From assembly GCA_018001225.1 (NCBI GenBank), contig JAGNIJ010000004.1, positions 57,819-121,818 of the forward strand: 64,000 nucleotides of DNA, read 5' to 3'. The notes beneath the pieces were generated by a model. It saw only the letters and a program-made list of their open reading frames with translations. It did no database searches and was not told the DNA's origin. Below are positions 57,147 through 64,000 of this stretch, one piece after another; positions within the stretch are counted from its first letter, which is position 1, and each line of letters opens with the position of its first letter. This DNA is from Kiritimatiellia bacterium. Lineage in GTDB: Bacteria; Verrucomicrobiota; Kiritimatiellia; CAIQIC01; JAGNIJ01. A program made the position numbers and the translations under genes.

Positions 57147-57223
57147 GGCGGAACTACAGCCGTCGGCTGATTCACGCATGTCTTCCTGCTGTAGCTCCGG
57201 CGCTCCGGCGCCGGAGCGGAGCG
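57147..57223. repeat. Family A repeat remnant between two operons
   Basis: CTGTAGCTCCGGCGCTCCG (57189-57207) matches one end of the reverse-complemented element at 25770, and GGCGGAACTACAG (57147-57159) matches its other end, but the two ends are arranged outward. It suggests a rearranged or nested pair of family A copies in the 199-base gap before the next operon's last gene. Confidence 0.5.
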
Positions 57224-57224
57224 T

Positions 57225-58361
57225 CTATGTCTCCTTTTCGAACAGCCGGTACGTCTTGTACGGACGGGCGCCGTAGCGCTCGAGGGAGCGGATGAAGACG
57301 CGCAGTTGCTCGCAGATCAGCGAGCAATCGCATTGCTCGAGGCCGGGCTGCGTGCGAACCAGGTGCGCGTAGGTGTCGAGGATCATTGCGTCGTGCAGCC
57401 GGCGGTTCCGCCACGCGGGCTGGACACCAAGGAGCAAGGTCTTGACCCGCTTCAGCGGCGCCCACCGGGCGGCATGATAGAGCCGTAGCAGGTTCCAGGG
57501 CGTCAGCCGCCCGCCGAACCCGCGGATCAGCGGGTTCAGGTCCGGAATCGTGATCGTGAAGGCGACGATGCGGTCTTCCTCCAGAACGATGCGGATCAGG
57601 TCGGCGCGCAGGAGCGGCCGCAATTCGCCCAGGATCGCGCGGAACTGGCGCGGGGTGAACGGGATGTGCCCCCAGTTGCCTTCCCATGCCTCGTTGAAGA
57701 GTTCGAGGATCTCGCCGGAACGGCGGATGACTTCCGCGGGGCTCGGCATCCGCATCACCAGGCCGCCCCGCTGCATGAGATCGAGCGCCTCGGCCTTCAT
57801 CGCATAGGGATCGATCTCGCGGTTCGTCACCCGCAGGGCGTACCAGTCCACCGACTTCCGGAAGCCCTGGCCCGTCACCAGCTTCTCGTACCAGGGCGGG
57901 TTGTGCGTCAACAGGAGGGCCGGCACGCCGTCGAACCCCTCCACGAGCAGCCCGATGTCGTCGTAGATGGAAAAACTCATCGGGCCGACCAGCCGCCGCG
58001 CGCCCCGGGCGCGGACCCACTCCGCGGCGGCGCGGAAAAGCGCCCCGGCCGCCTCCGGATCGTCCTCGCACTCGAAGAAACCGAAGAAGCCTGTCCCGGC
58101 CCCGTGGAACTCGTCGTGCCTCCGGTTCACCTGCGCCGAGATCCGGCCCGCCCACCGAGCCCCCCGCCGGGCCAGGAAACACTGCGCCTCGCCGAATTCG
58201 AAAAACGGGCCCCGGCGCGGATCGATAAACGCGCGTTGCCGCGAGACCAGCGGCGGCACCCAGCACGGGTCCGCGCCCTGCACCTGCCAGGGAAAGCGGA
58301 TGAACGCGTCGCGTTCGCGCGCGGAGCGGATCGGCAGGACTTCCACGGGCGGCAGGGACAT
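57225..58361 (-). CDS. GNAT-like N-acyltransferase family protein
   Basis: A 378-residue protein starting at ATG 58361. Members of this family of about 380 residues are predicted GNAT-fold acyltransferases. Recognisable segments are PCWVPPLVSRQRAFIDPRRG, the Gly-rich GTGFFGFFECEDDPEAAGAL, ARGARRLVGPMSFSIYDDIG, FNEAWEGNWGHIPFTPRQF and QPAWRNRRLHDAMILDTY, which could contact acetyl-CoA. A substrate is not known for the group. It follows the HlyD-like gene by two bases, so it is the last gene of the efflux operon, perhaps modifying an exported compound or giving self-resistance. Confidence 0.78.
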   Translation of the reverse strand: MSLPPVEVLPIRSARERDAFIRFPWQVQGADPCWVPPLVSRQRAFIDPRRGPFFEFGEAQCFLARRGARWAGRISAQVNRRHDEFHGAGTGFFGFFECEDDPEAAGALFRAAAEWVRARGARRLVGPMSFSIYDDIGLLVEGFDGVPALLLTHNPPWYEKLVTGQGFRKSVDWYALRVTNREIDPYAMKAEALDLMQRGGLVMRMPSPAEVIRRSGEILELFNEAWEGNWGHIPFTPRQFRAILGELRPLLRADLIRIVLEEDRIVAFTITIPDLNPLIRGFGGRLTPWNLLRLYHAARWAPLKRVKTLLLGVQPAWRNRRLHDAMILDTYAHLVRTQPGLEQCDCSLICEQLRVFIRSLERYGARPYKTYRLFEKET

Positions 58362-58363
58362 AC

Positions 58364-59251
58364 CTATTCTTTCGCGGGGGCCCCGCCGAACTCCAGGTTG
58401 ACCTTGTAACCCTTCCGCAGCGCGCGGTCGGGATTGGGCACGGACAACTCCACCTCGAAGTAGGACGGCTCCGGCAGCCAGTGCGGGAACGGCGCCCACG
58501 CGATCCGGCTGACCGTTCCCTCTAACTCCAGTCCCGGCCGGGCCAGCAGGGTCATCCGGGCGCGGTCCCCCACCTGGAGGCGCACGACGTCCAACTCGTG
58601 GACGTGGGCGCGGACGATCATCGGGTCCATCACGCCGAGCGTCGCGACCGGCTTGCCCGGCTCTCCTTCCGCGCCGGGCCGCGCGTCGCCGGCGATCCAG
58701 ATCACGGTCCCATCCATCGGCGCGGGCAGGATCACGGTCTCCGGAATACCCTGTTCCGGCTGCTCGATGCCGAACGTTTCGCGCAGCCATTGCAGCCGGG
58801 TTTCGCGCTGCCGCCGCTCGAAGCCCGCCCGTTCGCGCGCCGCAACCAGGCGCTTTTCCAGGGCGCGTTCCCGGCCTTTCGCCAGTTCGGCCTGCTGCCG
58901 GGTGCCCAGTTGCTCCCCCGCCAGCCGCTCGGCCTCTTCCGCCGCCGCCCGGGCCTCCGCCCGTTCCGCCTCGAGGGCCGCCACCTCGGCCTCGGCCGCC
59001 GCCGGCGGCACGGGCGAGATCATGGACTCCAGCTCCGTCCGGGCCTTGGCGGACAGCGTGTACTTCACGAGCGGTTCGCCGCGCCGGACGTCCCGCCCGA
59101 CCTCGACGCTCCACTCGGCGATGACGCCGCCGTACGGCAGCGCCAGCCCGCGCTCCACGGAGCAAAACAGCTCCCCTCGAACAGCGGTTTCTTCCGCCGC
59201 CACCATCGCCGGGAGGGCGGCCAGCACTAGGGCGCAGAATTTCGCTTTCAT
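58364..59251 (-). CDS. HlyD-like membrane fusion protein of an efflux system
   Basis: A 295-residue periplasmic adaptor that links an inner-membrane ABC transporter with an outer-membrane channel. ATG 59251 overlaps the TolC-like stop (ATGA). A signal peptide covers residues 1-19. A lipoyl half (GVIAEWSVEVGRDVRRGEPL), a coiled-coil hairpin (EAEVAALEAERAEARAAAEE, ALEKRLVAARERAGFERRQR) and the second lipoyl/beta-barrel part (ILPAPMDGTVIWIAGDARPG, MIVRAHVHELDVVRLQVGDR) follow in order. It is shorter than typical MacA, consistent with a compact adaptor. Confidence 0.88.
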   Translation of the reverse strand: MKAKFCALVLAALPAMVAAEETAVRGELFCSVERGLALPYGGVIAEWSVEVGRDVRRGEPLVKYTLSAKARTELESMISPVPPAAAEAEVAALEAERAEARAAAEEAERLAGEQLGTRQQAELAKGRERALEKRLVAARERAGFERRQRETRLQWLRETFGIEQPEQGIPETVILPAPMDGTVIWIAGDARPGAEGEPGKPVATLGVMDPMIVRAHVHELDVVRLQVGDRARMTLLARPGLELEGTVSRIAWAPFPHWLPEPSYFEVELSVPNPDRALRKGYKVNLEFGGAPAKE

Positions 59252-60501
59252 GGCTGTTCCGTTTCGGTTTGGCAGAGCCGGTCCAGCAGCGCACCGGACA
59301 GCGCGTCCCGCTCCAGGCACGCCTTGTGATAGATAAGCTCCGCGCGCAGCGCGCGGCGCTCCGCGTCGAGCCACTCCGCGCGGGCCCGGCGGGCGGCGTC
59401 GCCCGCCGCGGCCTGCCGCTCGGCCTGGTCCGCTTTCTCCGCGGCGGCCTGCGCCGCGAGCCAGTCGAGCTCCGTCGCGCGGCAGGCGCTTTCCGCCGCG
59501 CGCCAGCGTGCCCGGAGGTCGAGCACCTCGAGACGTCCCGACCGGTCTTGCTGGAGCAACGCGGCCTTCTGCCGGGCGATCTCGCGGGCCCGCTTCCAGC
59601 CGTCCCAGATCGGGATGTCCACGCCCACGGAAAAGTAGAAATCGCCGTCGTCCGCGCCGGACAGCGGGTCGGGCGTGCTGACGCCCAGCCAGAGGTCCGG
59701 GATGTACGCCGCGCGGGCGGCGAGGATGCGCAGCTCCTGCAACTGCCGCTGGAGATCGCGGGCCTCCGATTCGATCGAGCGGTCGCGCACGGTTTCCCAG
59801 GCCGCGCCGGGGTCCGGCGGATCGCCGAGCACCTGCGCGGCTGCCGACGCGGCCTCCACGGAAAAGGCGCGGTCCTCCGGCCAGCCGATCAACGCGGCCA
59901 AGCCCTCCAGGACCTCCGCGCGGGTTCGCCGCGTATGGTCCAACTGCAGCCGGCGGATTTCAACCTCCCGCTCGGCCGCCCGCCATTCCGGCTCGGGCCG
60001 GGTTCCGGCGGCCACGCGGTTCGACGCCGTGGCGACGCCGGCCTCGGCCAGCGACAGCAGTTCGGACTCCAGGCCCTCCAGCCGGCCGAGCGCCTCCACT
60101 TCCAGCCACCCCGCCCCGACGCGGCGCAGGCCGTCGGCGATGGTCTGCAGATGGGCCAGCACGGCCAGGCGGGTCAGGAGCTTCTGTGCTCGGAGAGAAA
60201 GATGCGCCTCGACGGGATTGTAAGGGTCCACCGCGAACGAAAGATACAGCCGCTCGTCGGAGCCGGCCGGCGGGTCCACGTAGTAGCGCGTCCGCAGCGA
60301 GAAGCGCGGGACATACTCCGACCGGGCGTCCGCCTCGTCCAGCTCCCGCATCGAAACTTCGATTCCGCCCGCCTCCAGGTACGGGGAATGCGCCAGCGCC
60401 TGCGCCACGCCGTCCCGGAACGCCAGGGGCCCTTCGCCCGAGGCGCCCGCCACGCCGGCCCACAGGGCCGCGAGGGCGGCCGCTCTAGCTTTCTTCCACA
60501 T
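59248..60501 (-). CDS. TolC-like outer-membrane efflux protein
   Basis: A 417-residue outer-membrane factor. A signal peptide covers residues 1-20. The two halves of the TolC repeat show as long helices and strands: AFRDGVAQALAHSPYLEAGG, GLESELLSLAEAGVATASNR, AERQAAAGDAARRARAEWLD, and SVGVDIPIWDGWKRAREIAR, the second-strand region of the family. It provides the exit channel. Its start overlaps the upstream DprA-like gene by 17 bases, which is unusual for this operon and fits an insertion upstream. Confidence 0.88.
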   Translation of the reverse strand: MWKKARAAALAALWAGVAGASGEGPLAFRDGVAQALAHSPYLEAGGIEVSMRELDEADARSEYVPRFSLRTRYYVDPPAGSDERLYLSFAVDPYNPVEAHLSLRAQKLLTRLAVLAHLQTIADGLRRVGAGWLEVEALGRLEGLESELLSLAEAGVATASNRVAAGTRPEPEWRAAEREVEIRRLQLDHTRRTRAEVLEGLAALIGWPEDRAFSVEAASAAAQVLGDPPDPGAAWETVRDRSIESEARDLQRQLQELRILAARAAYIPDLWLGVSTPDPLSGADDGDFYFSVGVDIPIWDGWKRAREIARQKAALLQQDRSGRLEVLDLRARWRAAESACRATELDWLAAQAAAEKADQAERQAAAGDAARRARAEWLDAERRALRAELIYHKACLERDALSGALLDRLCQTETEQP

Positions 60502-61345
60502 GGCTGGTTGTAAACCCCAAGGCTTTCAAATTCCCTGTGCCGCGATCGTCAAAAGTCCGGCGCGCCTTGCCCGTCGCGGCCAGGATGCGGCACAACTCTT
60601 CCGTCCGGCTGCCGGGCGCCGCGTAACCGACGACTACTTCATCGGCCAGCGCGGCCGTCACCTGGTTGCGAAAAGCGGCACTGTCCCGCGTGGCGCGCTT
60701 CACCCGGGCCTCGAAGGGCGTGACCAGCAGCAGGCGGCCCGAGTTCATCGGGCGGCGAAGCTCAACCGGAATCCTTTGGGGCAGGCCCCGCGCCAGGACC
60801 ATGCACACCGGCGCCGCCGAACGGAGCAGGATTGTGAGCACTTCCTTTTCGACCGGCGTGTGGAACCCCCCGATGACCGCCCGGTTCTCGCTTCTCCATC
60901 GCCGCGCCAGATCCACGGCCTTCAGGATCAGCGCGCCGGGACAGCGGGCGGAACAGAAGAAGGCCGCCAGGGACGATTCCAGGATGTCCACGCGTCCGAG
61001 ATGGAACAGCCCGGCCGGCGCCCTGGCGCCCAGGAATCCGCGCAGCGCCTGCCGCTTGTCCGCCGGGATATCGGATCCGTACGCCGCCTGCGCCTCGAGC
61101 ACGGACGAAGGCAGCTTGCCCATGCGCCTTGCGCCCTTCATGAATATCCGCTGCATTTCCACCAGGCCATTGGACGCTGCATTGTTGCGTGGCGCCTTGG
61201 CTCCGATATCGAGCAGCGCGTCCACGGTGGTCCAATCATAGGGGGTATTTCGCAACTCCTCGTCACGGGCCCGCTGCAGAGCCGGGGCGGCTCGCTTCCA
61301 TTGCTCAACAATGGTTTTCTGGTCGGCCTGGCGCGGGCGCTTCAC
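60485..61345 (-). CDS. DprA-like Rossmann protein with N-terminal partner-like domain
   Basis: A 286-residue protein in two parts. Residues 1-75 (EQWKRAAPALQRARDEELRN, NGLVEMQRIFMKGARRMGKL) resemble the short proteins often found beside nucleotidyltransferase genes in Verrucomicrobia-type genomes; this resemblance is from memory. Residues about 115-270 look like a DprA/LOG Rossmann fold: AVIGGFHTPVEKEVLTILLR, VCMVLARGLPQRIPVEL, SGRLLLVTPFEA, VVVGYAAPGSRTEELCRILA. DprA loads RecA on DNA; the full helix-turn-helix and other DprA parts are absent. The gene overlaps the nucleotidyltransferase by four bases and the TolC-like gene by 17. It may be half of a two-gene defence or toxin-antitoxin module. 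Confidence 0.65.
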   Translation of the reverse strand: MKRPRQADQKTIVEQWKRAAPALQRARDEELRNTPYDWTTVDALLDIGAKAPRNNAASNGLVEMQRIFMKGARRMGKLPSSVLEAQAAYGSDIPADKRQALRGFLGARAPAGLFHLGRVDILESSLAAFFCSARCPGALILKAVDLARRWRSENRAVIGGFHTPVEKEVLTILLRSAAPVCMVLARGLPQRIPVELRRPMNSGRLLLVTPFEARVKRATRDSAAFRNQVTAALADEVVVGYAAPGSRTEELCRILAATGKARRTFDDRGTGNLKALGFTTSHVEES

Positions 61346-61905
61346 TGGTTACGCTCCAGAATATGCATCGCTTCACGGACGATTTCCGGCGTCTCTTTCA
61401 AATCACACAGCGCCGTTAAGTGCCTCGCTATGTACTTCCTGTCCAAGGACACTCCCTGCTTGACGGCAATCCCGCGCACATCCAGCCAGTCCTGCGGCCG
61501 CCCGGCGAAGGCCTTCATGACAAAGAGATCTTCGGCCGAACACGTCGGGAGGACATATCCCGGAGAGAATTCAAACGCCGTCGCCCGATCCAGCATTTCT
61601 TGCTCAAACGCCAAAGCACCGAAGGAAATATCCACCGGCATACCGTTCGCGGCCGAGATAAGCAGAACGCGATTCACCAAGGAAAAAGCAAGCGCATCAT
61701 CCCGACGAGGTTTGAATTGCATCAACAAGTCCCTGGCAAAGGTCTCCTCCTCGCCAAATCCCGTGTAAAGGGTCAAATCGGCATCCCGCGTCAATCGCGG
61801 TTCGCCCCACCGTTGCACGGCCAGGCCGCCGATGATGCAGAATTTCCAATTTCGTTTCCGCATGAAACCACAAATTTCCCTTGCGGCCACGAAGAGCGCA
61901 TTCAC
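61342..61905 (-). CDS. Nucleotidyltransferase-fold protein (AbiEii/MNT-like)
   Basis: A 187-residue protein of the DNA polymerase beta-like nucleotidyltransferase superfamily. The catalytic strand and loop are GGLAVQRWGEPRLTRDADL, with the G-G and the DxD pair (DAD), followed by VDISFGALAFEQEMLDRA with a third acidic residue. Members include the toxins or antitoxins of AbiE- and MNT/HEPN-type modules, which nucleotidylate RNA or partner proteins. The start is ATG 61905; the adjacent gene overlaps by four bases, making a likely two-gene unit between the ABC transporter and its TolC-like channel. Confidence 0.85.
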   Translation of the reverse strand: MNALFVAAREICGFMRKRNWKFCIIGGLAVQRWGEPRLTRDADLTLYTGFGEEETFARDLLMQFKPRRDDALAFSLVNRVLLISAANGMPVDISFGALAFEQEMLDRATAFEFSPGYVLPTCSAEDLFVMKAFAGRPQDWLDVRGIAVKQGVSLDRKYIARHLTALCDLKETPEIVREAMHILERNQ

Positions 61906-61965
61906 CCAATCAGTCCCTTTCTGCGTTTATGGTATTTTGCCGCATCCGCCCGTTTCCCGCGAGCC

Positions 61966-62673
61966 TTAACTAGGGCCGCTTTCCCGGAGCACGCCGTCCT
62001 CCAAGTGACAGGTCCGCGCGCAGCATTCCGCAACGGCCGGGTCGTGGGTGACCACGATCATCGCCTTGCCGCCGCCGGAGAGGATGCGGTGGAAATGCTC
62101 CATCACCTGCCGCCCGTGGGCGCGGTCGAGCTGGCCGGTGGGCTCGTCGGCCAGGATCACCCGCGGGCGGTTGACCAGCGCGCGCGCGACGGCGACGCGC
62201 TGCTGCTCGCCGCCGGAGAGCAGGTTGGTCGGATGCCGGATTCGGTGCGCCATGTCCACGGCGTCCAGCGCCTCGCGGATACGAGCCTCGCGCTCGCTAC
62301 GCGGCACGCCGGCATACATCAGGGGGAATTCCAGGTTCTCCCACACGCTTGTGTGCTCGATCAGGTTGCAGCTCTGGAACACAAACCCGAACATGCGCCG
62401 CCGGAAATCGGCCTGGGTCCGCCGGTCCAGGGCCAGCATGTCCCGCTCGCCCAGCCGGTAACTTCCGCCGCTCGGCGGCAGGAGCAGGCCGAGGATGAAC
62501 AGCAGCGTGGACTTGCCGGAGCCCGACGGGCCGACGATGGCGACGCTCTCGCCTTCGCGCAGCTCGAGGTCCACGCTCCGCAGCACCTGCAGGCGCTCGG
62601 CCGCCGTGTCGTAGCCGCGGGCGAGGCCGCGGGCCTGGAGCAGCAAGCCGTTCCTGGTGGTTCCGTCATTCAT
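61966..62673 (-). CDS. ABC transporter ATP-binding protein, MacB/LolD type
   Basis: A 235-residue ATPase. Walker A is GPSGSGKST, the Q-loop VFQSCNLIEHTSVWENLEFP is typical of the LolD/MacB/FtsE group, the signature is LSGGEQQRVAVARAL, Walker B is VILADEPTG and the switch His is in VVTHDPAV. It powers the FtsX-like permease encoded upstream with an 8-base overlap. These mechanotransmission transporters push substrates from the periplasm through a fusion protein and TolC-like channel, both encoded further downstream. The substrate is unknown. Confidence 0.94.
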   Translation of the reverse strand: MNDGTTRNGLLLQARGLARGYDTAAERLQVLRSVDLELREGESVAIVGPSGSGKSTLLFILGLLLPPSGGSYRLGERDMLALDRRTQADFRRRMFGFVFQSCNLIEHTSVWENLEFPLMYAGVPRSEREARIREALDAVDMAHRIRHPTNLLSGGEQQRVAVARALVNRPRVILADEPTGQLDRAHGRQVMEHFHRILSGGGKAMIVVTHDPAVAECCARTCHLEDGVLRESGPS

Positions 62674-63853
62674 ACTTGATCGCCGTCACCGGCTCCATGC
62701 GGCTGGCGCGGAACGAGGGGTAGAAGCCCGCGCCGATCCCCAGCGCGAGCGCGACGCACAGGCTGACGCCCATGTACAGCCATACCGTTTCCGGCGGCGG
62801 GCTCGACCCGAGCCAGGCGCCAATCCCCCGCACCGCCAGCCACCCGAGCCCGGCGCCCAGCAGGCCGGCGCCCAGGCTCAACGCGGCGGATTCCGCGAGG
62901 AACTGCGCGAGGATGTCCCGGTCCTCCGCGCCCATCGCCTTCTTCAAGCCGATCTCCCGCGTGCGCGAGCGCGCGGCGGACATCATGATCGTCCAGATGC
63001 CGAACCCGCCGAGGGCCAGCGTGGCGGCCACGGCGATGTGGACGAAGGCCTGCACCCACCACACCATGCGCTGGACATGCTTGAGCCGCTCCCAGCCCAC
63101 CTCGACGCGCAAATGGTCCGAGGGCTGAAAGCGATCAATGACGCCCGGCACGGCCTCCGTCACCTCCTTCACCGCCTCGACGGAATGACAGCGGACGTAC
63201 AGACGGTTGGGCGGGATCAACGGGTGGATGCGATCCTGCGCCGTGGTGACCGGGATGAACGCCCACCGGTCGCGGTCGCCGACCCCGGGCCCGTCCAGCA
63301 AGCCGGTGATACGGTACAGGTCGCCGTCCACGAGCAGGTCCTCGCCCACGGCCTTCCCGCCCCCGTACAGTTCCGCGGCCAGGCGGGCGCCGAGAACGCA
63401 CACGGCCCGGCGGCCGGCGATTTCGTCGGCCGAAAACAGGCGCCCGTCCACGGCGGCGAAGCTGTTGACTCCCCAGAAATGCCCGTCCACGCCGACGAGC
63501 GTGAACCCGTAGCGCTCGCCGCGCAGGACCGCGCGGGCGTTGACCATCTTCATGGCCATCGCGCTCACGCCGTCCACGCCGGGGAGGGCCCGCAGCGCGG
63601 CGAGGGTGTCCGGGCGGAACGTCGTGGGCGGGCGGCCGGCGGCCTCGTCGTCGAAAAAGACCTTCACCAGGGTCACGCCGCCGAGGACGTCCAGGTCGCG
63701 GTCGAGGTTGCGCTTCACGTTGCGGCCGATGGTGTTGACCGCGATGAAGCCCGCCGTGCCGAGCGTGACGGTCAGCAGCACGCCCAGGTACCGCGAGCGC
63801 TGGCGCAGCACCTGGCGGAAGCTGACGCGCAACAGGTCGTGAAGATCGAGCAT
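62666..63853 (-). CDS. ABC transporter permease, FtsX/MacB type
   Basis: A 395-residue permease with the MacB topology: first helix at about 22-42 (LGVLLTVTLGTAGFIAVNTI), a long periplasmic domain (about 43-270) and three helices near the C-terminus (AVAATLALGGFGIWTIMMSA, LSLGAGLLGAGLGWLAVRGI, SLCVALALGIGAGFYPSFRA). The signature EIGLKKAMGAEDRDILAQF and the FRASRMEPVTAIKYE tail are diagnostic. It is the first gene of the efflux operon. About 147 bases to the window edge contain its upstream region, where I see no clear promoter. Confidence 0.93.
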   Translation of the reverse strand: MLDLHDLLRVSFRQVLRQRSRYLGVLLTVTLGTAGFIAVNTIGRNVKRNLDRDLDVLGGVTLVKVFFDDEAAGRPPTTFRPDTLAALRALPGVDGVSAMAMKMVNARAVLRGERYGFTLVGVDGHFWGVNSFAAVDGRLFSADEIAGRRAVCVLGARLAAELYGGGKAVGEDLLVDGDLYRITGLLDGPGVGDRDRWAFIPVTTAQDRIHPLIPPNRLYVRCHSVEAVKEVTEAVPGVIDRFQPSDHLRVEVGWERLKHVQRMVWWVQAFVHIAVAATLALGGFGIWTIMMSAARSRTREIGLKKAMGAEDRDILAQFLAESAALSLGAGLLGAGLGWLAVRGIGAWLGSSPPPETVWLYMGVSLCVALALGIGAGFYPSFRASRMEPVTAIKYE

Positions 63854-64000
63854 AGTCGGCCCCGTGGACCGGCATTCTGCCCCACCGCGGCCGCCGGCTC
63901 AACCCGGAATATCCGGCGGGAAGACCTCCGAAAAGCCCTCCGAACCTTGCGCGATGCAAGACATCTCCTTTCACCCGCGGGCGAGAACTGCTAGCCATAC

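Noticed and set aside
1..64000. CRISPR arrays, rRNA genes, intact insertion sequences, prophage
   Set aside because: No regularly spaced direct repeats of 24-40 bases, no rRNA signature, and no transposase, integrase or phage structural gene was found on either strand.

Overview
The window is a high-GC chromosomal segment (about two-thirds G+C by eye) from a Gram-negative bacterium. Outer-membrane efflux proteins, lipoproteins, ExbB/ExbD and a porin-like protein imply a double membrane. Several secreted proteins carry domains common in the PVC superphylum: an SHD1 domain fused to a thioredoxin fold, LamG, P-domain plus lamin-tail, a thrombospondin type 3 segment and a PEP-CTERM-like tail. Together with short palindromic repeats between genes, this suggests Kiritimatiellota or Verrucomicrobiota. 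That placement is inferred from protein style; there is no rRNA in the window to test it. No CRISPR array, prophage or intact insertion sequence was found.

Layout. 1-3448: end of a surface-polysaccharide-type locus (a 5'-truncated CapK/PaaK-like adenylate-forming enzyme, a hexapeptide acyltransferase, a polytopic membrane protein, a small secreted protein). 3449-10534 (mostly minus): secreted P-domain/lamin-tail protein, YceH, TspO, a very large secreted amidohydrolase, a patatin. 10626-14224 (plus): Fe-S aldo/keto reductase, beta-helix protein, YjbQ, lipoprotein. 14225-15397 is a decayed stretch with a RecQ remnant and an inverted duplication. 15398-17544: HMA-like lipoprotein, signal peptidase I, unknown protein. 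17591-22766: a tight operon of a methyltransferase, three 2-hydroxyacyl-CoA dehydratase/double-cubane-type proteins and their ATPase activator. 22775-27382: BLUF photoreceptor, then a nickel block (NikR, outer-membrane channel, NikMN, EcfT, ATPase). 27453-29370: PerR-type regulator, ferritin-like protein and peroxiredoxin, with shared operators.

29509-36628: DEAD-box helicase, SHD1-thioredoxin protein, LamG protein, and an autoregulated PadR gene with an HAAS/VIT/vWA/PEP-CTERM protein. 36752-37487: a GIY-YIG nuclease gene between related repeats, directly beside the tmRNA gene. 37555-43785: secreted amidohydrolase, prenyltransferase-like toroid protein, NodB-like/beta-propeller protein and tRNA-Arg. 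44006-48206: large membrane protein, three phased palindromes, kdsD, a PGPGW protein and a secreted protein.

48295-49707 is ahcY. 49823-57025 is a seven-gene minus-strand operon: three TPR proteins (one with a nuclease-like N-terminus), ExbB, two ExbD and a membrane-anchored vWA protein in the place where TonB is usually found. 57225-63853 is a tripartite efflux operon (MacB-like permease and ATPase, TolC-like, HlyD-like, GNAT-like) into which a nucleotidyltransferase/DprA-like gene pair appears to have been inserted. The final 147 bases (63854-64000) hold no feature I can support.

Genes lie close together, often with 4-base ATGA or GTGA overlaps, so most blocks are probably operons. At least five families of short dispersed palindromes sit between genes.
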